Source: an uncultured Lachnospiraceae bacterium
GTDB taxonomy: Bacteria; Bacillota; Clostridia; Lachnospirales; Lachnospiraceae
DNA length: 24,071 bases
Assembly (NCBI GenBank): GCA_948794795.1
Contig: CAQGLR010000055.1
Span: 1 to 24,071 of the forward strand
Direction of reading: 5' to 3'
Shown: piece by piece, positions 8,016-15,623 of the stretch
Layout of the letters: every line of letters begins with the position of its first letter
Numbering within the stretch: position 1 is the stretch's first letter
Position numbers and translations under genes: made by a program
The notes under the pieces: model-generated
Seen by the model: the letters and a program-made list of their open reading frames with translations, nothing else
The model's database searches: none
What the model was told of the DNA's origin: nothing

Positions 8016-8044
8016 TATTTTTACCATAAAATTCATAACTTATG

Positions 8045-8980
8045 TCATCTAAATTTTTTTAAATATGTAATTTTTCCACTAACCTCACAACCTATACTTT
8101 CTTTAAAAGAACACAAACCAAAATTAGGTATTCCATTTTCTGTTGATGGTCCTATATCCAATACTTTTATTCCTTTCTCTAAATAATATAAGCACAAATA
8201 ATATGAAAGATAATTCATTGGTCTTTTTTCTGTATAACCTTCTATATCTCCCCAATAGATTACTTGATACACATCAATTGTGACCCTAAATATAATCGCT
8301 GAAGCAATACTAACATTATTCAGTTTAAGAATAAATATATCATGATCTAAATTATTTATCGTTTCACTAACCTGGTTCCATGTCATCCGTAAAGGATACC
8401 CTTTATTTTTTCTATTTTCTGCAATAATATTATATGCCTCTTTTTTTAAATTAATATTATCGCAATGTATTAAATAATAATTAAACTTTTTTGAAATATT
8501 TAAATTCTTTATTGCGTTTCTTTTCATATTTTTATTTAAACAATCTATATTTTTTAAATAAAATTGATAATTTAAATCATATTTATCAACAATATATCCA
8601 GCTCTAATAAATGAATTTGATATTTTATTACAAAATGTCTCATCGTAAAAAAATGGTGGCAATTTAAAACTGATTTTACTAATATTATTATTAATACAAT
8701 AATCTTCCAACAATTTTAACATTTCATCTATATTTTCAATTGATATATTTTTATCTAATTTTTCAAAAATTGAAAATGGTGCAGAATATGGAAATTTCAT
8801 CTCTTTATTAATAATTCCACCAATTATAGCTAATTTATACTTTTTAGTCTTAAACAATAAACGCTTTATTTTTTCAACTTTTTCTTTATTTAATTCATGA
8901 AACCATGAAGAGTTATAAATATATTTTTCATTTATCACAATCTTATCATAATCTTTTCTGTTAACACATATTAATTCCAT
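8045..8980 (-). CDS. FemAB/GNAT-like acyltransferase, 311 aa
   Basis: It resembles the FemAB-like branch of GNAT acyltransferases (Acetyltransf_6 type), which transfer an acyl or aminoacyl group to an amine. Visible landmarks are an N-terminal half with FPYSAPFSIFEKL, a central KRNAIKNL helix, the strand SIASAIIFRV typical of the acyl-CoA or tRNA binding core, and the closing block GIKVLDIGPSTENGIPNFGL followed by LCSFKESIGC, close to the usual GLxxFKxxFG ending. There is no signal peptide. It starts 5 bases after the stop of the upstream methyltransferase and is the last gene of the cluster. Its composition is markedly more AT-rich than most neighbours, suggesting separate acquisition. It could acylate the amino group of the sugar made by the ketoisomerase and aminotransferase genes upstream, which is inference from context only. 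Confidence 0.7.
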   Translation of the reverse strand: MELICVNRKDYDKIVINEKYIYNSSWFHELNKEKVEKIKRLLFKTKKYKLAIIGGIINKEMKFPYSAPFSIFEKLDKNISIENIDEMLKLLEDYCINNNISKISFKLPPFFYDETFCNKISNSFIRAGYIVDKYDLNYQFYLKNIDCLNKNMKRNAIKNLNISKKFNYYLIHCDNINLKKEAYNIIAENRKNKGYPLRMTWNQVSETINNLDHDIFILKLNNVSIASAIIFRVTIDVYQVIYWGDIEGYTEKRPMNYLSYYLCLYYLEKGIKVLDIGPSTENGIPNFGLCSFKESIGCEVSGKITYLKKFR

Positions 8981-8985
8981 TATAA

Positions 8986-9720
8986 TCAGCCTTTCTTACA
9001 ATTAACATATATTTCAGAACCGTATTCAGGAAAATATTTTATAATTTTATATAAGGCATCCAATATTTTTTCATTTATTATCTTATTTTGTATCATTTTA
9101 AACATCTGACTATGCGTAAACGGTTTTAAAAAGTATGAACCACTTTCTATTATGTAAAAACCTGAATCTAAAATTTTTTTCTTTAAAAGACCAATATCAA
9201 AAACAGTATTATGCTGGTATAATATATTATTTTCAGAAAAATCATGTATATCACTAATTAATTCCATTTCTTTTGCTAAAATTCTATGAAATGAATTCGC
9301 ATTAGGAACATTTATGTGTACCACTGTATTAGTGTTACATACATCCGCAATACTTTTTAATAATTTATCTGGTGACTCAACCTCGTGTAATAAACCAGAA
9401 CATATAATACATGAAAATTCAGTATTATACTTATTAAAAAAGTCTTCCATAAAACCATTATATATATTTATCCGGTTATCACCCTTCCCTAATTTTTCTG
9501 CATTATTACAAAATTTTTCATTAGGCTCAATTAATGTATAATACTTAAACCTGTCATCTAAATATTTAAATAATGGCTCCATTCCACATCCAATTTCTAA
9601 TATTGAACTTGTATCATATTGTTCTAACACCTCCATTATTTTTTTTCTTCTGTATATAACTTGATATTTTTCAAAATTATCTTTCAAATAATTTTCGCCA
9701 TAATCATTAATATCCCTCAT
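8986..9720 (-). CDS. Class I SAM-dependent methyltransferase, 244 aa
   Basis: A small cytoplasmic methyltransferase. Motif I is ILEIGCGMEP at residues 40-49, followed by the acidic end of strand 2 in YYTLIEPNEKF, and motif IV-like text FSCIICSGLLHEVESPDKLL, which is standard for the Methyltransf_11/23 group. AGGAGG precedes the start by 10 bases. The stop is 5 bases before the acyltransferase, so the two are probably translationally coupled. The substrate cannot be read from the sequence. O- or N-methylation of a cluster sugar is the natural guess, and N-methylation of a 3-amino-3,6-dideoxyhexose is a possibility because enzymes of about this size do so in antibiotic pathways. It is AT-rich like the gene that follows. 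Confidence 0.85.
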   Translation of the reverse strand: MRDINDYGENYLKDNFEKYQVIYRRKKIMEVLEQYDTSSILEIGCGMEPLFKYLDDRFKYYTLIEPNEKFCNNAEKLGKGDNRINIYNGFMEDFFNKYNTEFSCIICSGLLHEVESPDKLLKSIADVCNTNTVVHINVPNANSFHRILAKEMELISDIHDFSENNILYQHNTVFDIGLLKKKILDSGFYIIESGSYFLKPFTHSQMFKMIQNKIINEKILDALYKIIKYFPEYGSEIYVNCKKG

Positions 9721-9929
9721 ATTTTATTATCCTCCTATTTTCTTAATATCATATAAATTTAAATATTTAAAAGTCTAAATCATAATTTATTGTAACTGCC
9801 CCAATATTTTCCATAGATAAAAACTGAATTCTGTTAAACCTCTAAGTATCCTCTCATTATGCTAATATATTTGAAAGAATAAAACCAAATAAAAGTTATA
9901 ACTATATATCCTTTTTCGTATTTGAGAGG
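9721..9929 (-). other. 209-base gap with possible degraded coding remnant
   Basis: It separates the two methyltransferase genes in an otherwise tightly packed operon. On the minus strand one frame reads NSVFIYGKYWGSYNKL before a stop, which faintly recalls the FxIYGxGxxG start of the Rossmann module used throughout the cluster. Complementary CCTCTC (9929-9924) and GAGAGG elements lie about 70 bases apart. No convincing promoter or terminator is visible. It marks the border at which base composition shifts to very AT-rich. Confidence 0.3.
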
Positions 9930-11111
9930 CTATATATTCTCATATAATGTTATTTGTCTAATAATAAATTCATTTGGAATATAATATTCTATTCCAGATT
10001 TTTCTATATTTTCTACAACATCTGGAATAGTAGAGGCTACAACAATTAACTTTTCTTCTTTCAACAACAATAATTCTGACAAAACATAAACAGGAAGGTC
10101 ATCCTGTTTCTTTTCTGTTCTATATCCATCTGAAACCACCCACCCTTCTATATTACAACCAATCATTTTTATGTAATTATTAAGTTTTTTTCCGCGTTTT
10201 CCCATCCCATACAAATATATTTTCTTTTTAGATATTTTTATCTTAAAATCATTTATTAAATGTTGTTTTCCTTCTATAGAATGATACTGCCAAGTATGCT
10301 TCTGTACTTTTACTATCAAATCAAATAACTCAATATATTCAAAATCATATATACTTAAATATTTTTGACGGTAAATTTCCAGTTCCCTGTCTGATGGCAT
10401 ATATGCCCAAAATAACCCAAGCATTGAAAATAAATCACGTATACAGTTCTCTTTATTTTCAATAACCACCCCACCTATGTCTGGATATCCATAAATCATA
10501 TCTGTATCAATATCCGTTCCACACATATTAAAATATTTTTCACCATCTACAGAGTCAAACAAACACTTATTTATACTATAAGATTGTCTAAAAAGACTTT
10601 GATGGTCTAATGCCAAATCATGAAAAACAACAAGTGCTGTTGGAGAAAGGTATGGAATTGCAACTAATAAATCCAGCAATTCCCCAGGTGCACTATGTAC
10701 AGTATCTAAAATAATAAAATCTATATCTGCACCTATTTCATCAATATATTCTGGTAAATACTTTCCAGTATATAATTTATGTTTACCTTCTGATATTACA
10801 TTTTCTTTACAAGCAACATCATACTGGTATCCAGTTGTTAAACCAGAATAGCTTTTACGATAATAATTTTCAGCTAAATCCCCACTAAAATGGAAAGTTT
10901 CATCTAATCCAAGTATTTCAAGGGCTTTTCTGATTATTACACTTGTTCCTCCTCCTGAAACACCAACTTCAAGAATCTTTTTAGGTTTAAACTTTTTCAA
11001 AAGTCCGCATAAAAAACCACTCTCCCATCTTGTCATTTCAGCAGCTGAAGAAGATTCTCCTAATTCGTCAACCGGTTCATACCAATTTTCTATTTCATTA
11101 TACATTCTCAT
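9930..11111 (-). CDS. SAM-dependent methyltransferase with C-terminal Rossmann module, 393 aa
   Basis: The N-terminal domain (about residues 15-230) is a class I methyltransferase of the cephalosporin-hydroxylase/CmcI or Methyltransf_24 kind. Motif I is LEVGVSGGGTS at 47-57, an acidic residue lies in DFIILDTVHSAPG at 131-143, and FHDLALDH is at 163-170. Residues about 296-385 form a separate Rossmann-like module: KIYLYGMGKRGKKL at 297-310, then an IEGWVVSDG turn, then EKLIVVAST. The same module recurs in five other proteins of the cluster. The ATG at 11111 has GGAGG six bases upstream. The product probably methylates or otherwise modifies a glycan residue, and the role of the C-terminal module is unknown. 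Its gene ends before the 209-base gap. Confidence 0.82.
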   Translation of the reverse strand: MRMYNEIENWYEPVDELGESSSAAEMTRWESGFLCGLLKKFKPKKILEVGVSGGGTSVIIRKALEILGLDETFHFSGDLAENYYRKSYSGLTTGYQYDVACKENVISEGKHKLYTGKYLPEYIDEIGADIDFIILDTVHSAPGELLDLLVAIPYLSPTALVVFHDLALDHQSLFRQSYSINKCLFDSVDGEKYFNMCGTDIDTDMIYGYPDIGGVVIENKENCIRDLFSMLGLFWAYMPSDRELEIYRQKYLSIYDFEYIELFDLIVKVQKHTWQYHSIEGKQHLINDFKIKISKKKIYLYGMGKRGKKLNNYIKMIGCNIEGWVVSDGYRTEKKQDDLPVYVLSELLLLKEEKLIVVASTIPDVVENIEKSGIEYYIPNEFIIRQITLYENI

Positions 11112-11124
11112 GTTTCCTCCAATA

Positions 11125-12324
11125 CTATTCTACATTCTTTTTCCATTTTTCTTTAAATATTGCAATATCTTTATCATTGTAAAAATGCTTCATAAATTTT
11201 CCAGAATAACATTTTTCAAAATAATCTCTGTCCAGTCTAAGCTCTTTTTTTGTTTTTTCATATAAACCAGAATACCATTTATCCTGGCTATCATTAACTT
11301 TTATTAAACTAAATCCCTCAATTTGGAAAAATCTTCCAATCTCTTTTTCAAGTAAAATCATTTTTTCTAACTGATAAATCATAATGTTTAAATTTCCAAA
11401 ACGGTATATTGAATATCCCTTCTCTGTGTCAAAAGGTAATTTGTACACATCTATATCCCAAAATGTTTTAAACTGCAAGTCAAAAAAATAAGGTAATTTT
11501 TTCTTTTTATTTTTATCTCTTAATAATTCATAGTTATACCAGCAATCTAACTGTTCATTTTCTGACATATAAAAAATATCAAATATCTTTTGTACATCAC
11601 CACCATTAATCCAGTTTTCATCCAAATCCCAATAATCACCTATATCCTGAAAGAACAGTGATATATGCTGGGCAATAATATCCCTGACTCCTATAACCAG
11701 ATTAATACTTCTCTCTTTTATAAATTCTTTTAAATTATTAGAAATAAAAGAATATGTATGTCCTTGAGAAAAAAACTCCCCTCTACTTTTAATCAATGAA
11801 GCCAATAAGCTGTTATTTCCTGTCTTAGGTGGGGCAATTAATATATTTATAGTATCCATATTATTAAAAGCATTATTAAGCAAATAAGTTTCACTTCGTG
11901 AAATTTGATCAAAAACTACTCTGTCCCAAAGGCTTTCATACATAAACTGTTTTAATTTAGGATATTTTTTAGAAAGTAAATACCTTCTCAAATCCTGGAT
12001 GCGTACATCAAATTCACTATATAATATATAATCTGCATGAATTTCTTGTAATTGTTTTTCTATTTCTCTTTCATAAACACTTGCTATTTGTATAATATAA
12101 TTATTTGAAAGTACCCCTTGTAATTCTGATAAAGAATATATCTTTGTACCATAAAAATCTTTTCCAATTTTTTTAGTGTCATTGTCAATCATAGCTTTAA
12201 TTTTAATTCTATTTTTTTCTAAAATCTCTTTCACTTTCTTCCCAGTACTGGAAGCTCCAAATATTGCAACTTCTTTCTCTTTATAAATACTTAGTTCTGC
12301 ATCTATTTTTGAAAATTGAATCAT
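11125..12324 (-). CDS. NKWYS-type capsular polysaccharide / sulfotransferase-like protein with N-terminal Rossmann module, 399 aa
   Basis: Residues 17-110 are a Rossmann-like module (EVAIFGASSTGKKV, then KAMIDNDTKKIG and YIIQIAS). From about 155 the protein resembles the P-loop sulfotransferase fold. PKTGNNSL at 166-173 matches the 5'-phosphosulfate loop (consensus PKxGTTxL, with Asn in place of the Thr pair), and IGVRDIIAQHISLFF near 211-225 matches the 3'-phosphate region. DKWYS at 348-352 fits the signature of the putative capsular polysaccharide synthesis family named NKWYS. I infer that it adds sulfate or a related group to the glycan, or is a diverged relative that does not. No PAPS synthesis gene is in the window. 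It lies 13 bases upstream of the methyltransferase gene and 16 downstream of the aminotransferase. Confidence 0.75.
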   Translation of the reverse strand: MIQFSKIDAELSIYKEKEVAIFGASSTGKKVKEILEKNRIKIKAMIDNDTKKIGKDFYGTKIYSLSELQGVLSNNYIIQIASVYEREIEKQLQEIHADYILYSEFDVRIQDLRRYLLSKKYPKLKQFMYESLWDRVVFDQISRSETYLLNNAFNNMDTINILIAPPKTGNNSLLASLIKSRGEFFSQGHTYSFISNNLKEFIKERSINLVIGVRDIIAQHISLFFQDIGDYWDLDENWINGGDVQKIFDIFYMSENEQLDCWYNYELLRDKNKKKKLPYFFDLQFKTFWDIDVYKLPFDTEKGYSIYRFGNLNIMIYQLEKMILLEKEIGRFFQIEGFSLIKVNDSQDKWYSGLYEKTKKELRLDRDYFEKCYSGKFMKHFYNDKDIAIFKEKWKKNVE

Positions 12325-12340
12325 AACATTTCCCCTGTTT

Positions 12341-13453
12341 TTAATTTAAATAATGATTTATAGTATTAATTACATAATTTTGTTCTTCCAATGTCATTCC
12401 ATTATATATTGGTAATGACAGGACTTCCTCTGAATAACTTTCAGTAACAGGCAGCATACCTTTTTTTATATTCAAATACCTGTATGCCTCTGACAAATGT
12501 GGTGGAATTGGATAATGAACCATACTATGAATTCCTCTACTTTCCAAATATTCCATAAATTCCCTGCGCTTTTTTATACGTATAACAAATTGGTGCCATA
12601 CATGCCCACATCCCGTTTTCTCTTTTGGCAGCAAAATGTTTTTATTAATAATACCAGTAAGATATCTTTCTGCTATTTGCTGGCGTTCTCCGTTTAATTT
12701 ATCCAGATATCCCAGCTTTACCCTTAACAAGCCTGCTTGTATCTCATCTAATCTGGAATTTAATCCTGTTATCTGGTTATAATATTTTTTATCACTCCCA
12801 TAATTACGGTATATTTTTGCTTTTTCATAAAGATTTTTGCAATTTGTAACAAGTGCACCACCATCTCCAAATGCCCCCAGATTTTTTGTTGGATAAAATG
12901 AAAAACATCCAATATCACCAAATGTACCTACTTTTTTTCCACAATATTCTGCTCCATGTGCCTGTGCACAATCTTCAATTACTTTTAAATTATATTTTTC
13001 CGCTAATTTTATAATTTCTATTATATCTGCCGCTTGTCCATATAAATGGACTACCATAATAGCCTTTGTTTTTTCTGTGATTTTTTCTTCTATTTTTTGA
13101 ACATTAATATTATAATATTCATCTGGTTCTACAAAGACTGGTACCGCACCATTATCTGTAATTCCCATAACTGTTGCAATATAAGTATTTCCTTGGACAA
13201 TTACTTCATCACCAGCTCCAATACCCAATAAATAAACTGCTATTTTCAATGCATCCAGCCCGCTTGCAACTCCTGCACAATAACCTGCTCCTAAATACTT
13301 AGAGAATTCCTTTTCAAAACTTTCCAGCTCTTTTCCTAAAATATACCAGCCAGATTCCAAAACCTGCAATGCCTTCTTCTCAAATTCTTCTTTATACAGT
13401 TCAAAACTTTTATCCAGCCGGTTACATTGTATTTCCATTTTTGTTTCTAACAT
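12341..13453 (-). CDS. DegT/DnrJ/EryC1/StrS sugar aminotransferase, FdtB/QdtB-like, 370 aa
   Basis: PLP-dependent aminotransferase acting on a nucleotide-linked keto-sugar. Landmarks are the cofactor region GVASGLDALKIA at 62-73, EDCAQAHGA at 160-168, and the Schiff-base lysine K190 in SFYPTKNLGAFGDGG (185-199). The length is typical. It lies just downstream of a FdtA-type ketoisomerase, and that pairing is the hallmark of dTDP-3-amino-3,6-dideoxyhexose synthesis (FdtB gives the galacto product, QdtB the gluco product). Stereochemistry cannot be read from sequence by eye, so I give no symbol. The usual third enzyme, a left-handed beta-helix acetyltransferase (FdtC/QdtC), is absent. An AAGGCGG site precedes the start. 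Confidence 0.92.
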   Translation of the reverse strand: MLETKMEIQCNRLDKSFELYKEEFEKKALQVLESGWYILGKELESFEKEFSKYLGAGYCAGVASGLDALKIAVYLLGIGAGDEVIVQGNTYIATVMGITDNGAVPVFVEPDEYYNINVQKIEEKITEKTKAIMVVHLYGQAADIIEIIKLAEKYNLKVIEDCAQAHGAEYCGKKVGTFGDIGCFSFYPTKNLGAFGDGGALVTNCKNLYEKAKIYRNYGSDKKYYNQITGLNSRLDEIQAGLLRVKLGYLDKLNGERQQIAERYLTGIINKNILLPKEKTGCGHVWHQFVIRIKKRREFMEYLESRGIHSMVHYPIPPHLSEAYRYLNIKKGMLPVTESYSEEVLSLPIYNGMTLEEQNYVINTINHYLN

Positions 13454-13526
13454 ATTTTATTACCGCCTTCTTTGGATATCAGGTGTCTTATTTATGTATT
13501 TCTTATATCCCAGATAACTGGAACTT

Positions 13527-13931
13527 TTAAGATTGATTATTTATAAAATTTAAAAATTCCTCATAATTTCTTATATAATCTTCCTCATAATAAAAATCAG
13601 AAGCCAGGACAAGCAAAACTGCATCTATTGAAAAATCATACATTTCATGCCATATATTACTTGAAATATAAAGCCCTTCATATGGTTTTTCCAAGGATAC
13701 CACTTTCTTTTCTTTGCCATTGTCAAGCTTTACTTTACAAGAACCATGAATACATATTAAAATTTGTTCTAACTTTTTATGTGCATGGAATCCTCTATGA
13801 ATATTCTGTTTTGTTCCATACATAAAATAAACACGCTTTATCTTAAAAGGAATATCTTTAAGTTCTTCTAATGCAACAAGCATTCCCCGCTCATCACCAT
13901 GCTGTTGGAATGCATATTTTATAACCTGCAT
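13527..13931 (-). CDS. dTDP-4-keto-6-deoxyglucose 3,4-ketoisomerase, FdtA/WxcM-like cupin, 134 aa
   Basis: A small RmlC-like cupin that moves the keto group of dTDP-4-keto-6-deoxyglucose from C4 to C3. The family blocks are plain: the opening HGDERGMLVALE, IKRVYFMYGT, RGFHAHKKLEQILIC with the conserved histidines, and YISSNIWHEMYDFS. The length equals that of FdtA/QdtA (about 135 aa), which favours a stand-alone isomerase over the longer WxcM fusion. GAAGGAG precedes the start. With the downstream aminotransferase it supplies a dTDP-3-amino-3,6-dideoxyhexose. The substrate comes from RmlA and RmlB, which are not in the window. FdtA and QdtA differ in C4 stereochemistry, which I cannot resolve. 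Confidence 0.92.
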   Translation of the reverse strand: MQVIKYAFQQHGDERGMLVALEELKDIPFKIKRVYFMYGTKQNIHRGFHAHKKLEQILICIHGSCKVKLDNGKEKKVVSLEKPYEGLYISSNIWHEMYDFSIDAVLLVLASDFYYEEDYIRNYEEFLNFINNQS

Positions 13932-13977
13932 ATTAATGCTCCTTCTATCAGTTTTTGATTTCTGCCTGGTAATTTAT

Positions 13978-15090
13978 TTAATAACTCTTTCCAGTCTTTT
14001 TTTCATACAGTTTTCTTTCATATAAATCCAAAAACTTTTCAGCAATCATCCTGTTATCATAATACTTTGCAACAAAATCATGCCCTTGCTTTGCCAAATT
14101 AGTAAACTGTTGTCTATTTTCAATTACATCTGATATATTATTTACAATCTGTTCCACTGTTGTTCCCATCTCAAATGCAGGTGCTTCTTTAATAAACTGG
14201 TATTCATCACAGCTGATTTTTTCTCTGTAATTCCCTGTAATAACTATTTTCCCTGATTCCATTGCCATTAAAGATGCCATGCCAAATGTAAGACAATTTT
14301 TCTCATCCACCAAAATATCTACACTTTTCATAAATTTATTATATTCATTAAATGGCATATGCCCTTTTATAATAAATTCAGCCTGATTTACATATTTTTT
14401 CTGTAAAACTTGAAAAGCCCTTTTTATCATAACTGTCCCTTTTGCACCTTCACGGTTTAATGGATGATATACAATTAACTTTTTATTAAAGTAATATTTT
14501 TTCTCTTTATTTATAACAATAGGAAAATCTATTGGTTCAGCTATTTTTTCTTTAAATTCACTATTTTGGTTACACATAAAAAATTCATAAGCTGTTGGTA
14601 CAATAACATCCACATTCTTCTGCATTGCATAATCCAGTTTCCTTGTTTCATGGTTGTATCTGTGTTCACAGCCATATTTATTTCTTTTATCATATTTTAA
14701 ACACTCTGCACAAGGTGTTATTGGCACTACCTTGTCTGCAACAGAAAATTGATAGTTACAGCCAGCTAGTAAAAGGACAGACAGCTTTGCATTCTTAACC
14801 AGACACACTGGCAAATATTTTTCAAACCCATAATTAGCACATAACTGTCTTTCTGAAACAAATTGTACAACATCATACTTAATAAACTTATTATAAATAT
14901 ATTTACTGTACTCATTTCTCAACAGGTTATATTTCTTACCTCTTGGAATTTCTATAAGTTTTATATCACTATGGAACTTTTTAAAAAAATCACCAAAATT
15001 AGCAGTTGTTACATCTACTCCTAATTTCTGCAATCCATTTTGCAGATTATTATGTAGCTTGCTAAACTCCCCTACCAATAATACTTTCAT
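13978..15090 (-). CDS. GT-B fold glycosyltransferase (GT4-like), 370 aa
   Basis: Probable cytoplasmic or membrane-associated glycosyltransferase that adds one sugar of the repeat unit. It opens with MKVLLVGEFSKLHNNLQNGL, the usual first strand and Gly-rich turn. The C-terminal Rossmann half contains the donor-site pattern LTFGMASLMAMESGKIVITGN near 267-287. Residues 127-143 hold an unusual cluster, CAEC then C141 and H143, that could bind a metal. There is no membrane helix. I start at the ATG at 15090, where GGAG is correctly spaced. A GTG two codons earlier lies too close to that site. Donor and acceptor are unknown. The gene follows the small membrane-anchored protein by 16 bases. Confidence 0.82.
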   Translation of the reverse strand: MKVLLVGEFSKLHNNLQNGLQKLGVDVTTANFGDFFKKFHSDIKLIEIPRGKKYNLLRNEYSKYIYNKFIKYDVVQFVSERQLCANYGFEKYLPVCLVKNAKLSVLLLAGCNYQFSVADKVVPITPCAECLKYDKRNKYGCEHRYNHETRKLDYAMQKNVDVIVPTAYEFFMCNQNSEFKEKIAEPIDFPIVINKEKKYYFNKKLIVYHPLNREGAKGTVMIKRAFQVLQKKYVNQAEFIIKGHMPFNEYNKFMKSVDILVDEKNCLTFGMASLMAMESGKIVITGNYREKISCDEYQFIKEAPAFEMGTTVEQIVNNISDVIENRQQFTNLAKQGHDFVAKYYDNRMIAEKFLDLYERKLYEKKTGKSY

Positions 15091-15106
15091 AATCACTCCT
15101 CTGTTT

Positions 15107-15583
15107 CTAGATACTATAAATCACATCATTGATAGATATCACTGGAACATATAGTCTTTTACCTAATTCTTCTTTAATTTCATCAAATGCAAATGTTGCA
15201 GTTACAATTACTACATCTACATCTGGAAGATTATCATCTATATTAAATATCCTTGTTTCTGAACATACGTCAGCATTTTTATCAATTACATATTTAATTT
15301 TAACTTTTTTACTATCTTTTAGTTCATTATATAACCGGTTTCCTATTTCACCCATTCCATAAATCGCAATATTTTTATAACCATTATCTTCAAAATACTT
15401 CTCTAATGACTTTCCTTCCTGTTTCAACATAAGCCATTGGTTGAGCATATTGTAATATCCTTTAAATTTTTCAATTTTACCTGACATTAAGGCATCTGAT
15501 TTGTTTTTAAAACATATACTCACCAGTCCCCCTGCTACAATACCAATTCCTATACCTGCTATTCCAATTATTCTTTTTTTCAT
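15107..15583 (-). CDS. Small membrane-anchored Rossmann-module protein, 158 aa
   Basis: Residues 1-24 form one transmembrane helix beginning KKR and then Ile/Gly-rich, with the positive N-terminus suggesting that the rest faces the cytoplasm. A helical linker (KFKGYYNMLNQWLMLKQ at 39-55, then EKYFEDNGY) leads to a Rossmann-like module from 70: KNIAIYGMGEIGNRL, YVIDKNAD, VVIVTATF and VPVISINDVIYSI. Linker and module together align closely with the C-terminus of the WbsX-like protein encoded upstream, including NQW, the YF-DN-Y spacing and the ending. No catalytic partner domain is attached. It may be an anchor or scaffold for the other module-bearing enzymes. That role is inference, and I know no characterised relative of this architecture. 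Confidence 0.78.
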   Translation of the reverse strand: MKKRIIGIAGIGIGIVAGGLVSICFKNKSDALMSGKIEKFKGYYNMLNQWLMLKQEGKSLEKYFEDNGYKNIAIYGMGEIGNRLYNELKDSKKVKIKYVIDKNADVCSETRIFNIDDNLPDVDVVIVTATFAFDEIKEELGKRLYVPVISINDVIYSI

Positions 15584-15623
15584 TTTAACTGTAATTCCTT
15601 TCTATTCTATTTTCATATCTGCC

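Noticed and set aside
7876..8044. An invertible promoter controlled by the adjacent recombinase
   Set aside because: I found only a 7-bp inverted repeat with a short loop, no pair of longer repeats flanking a promoter, and the recombinase lacks its catalytic end.
9786..9825. Mini-gene MENIGAVTINYDLDF in the gap between the methyltransferase genes
   Set aside because: Fifteen codons without a ribosome site, more likely chance or remnant.
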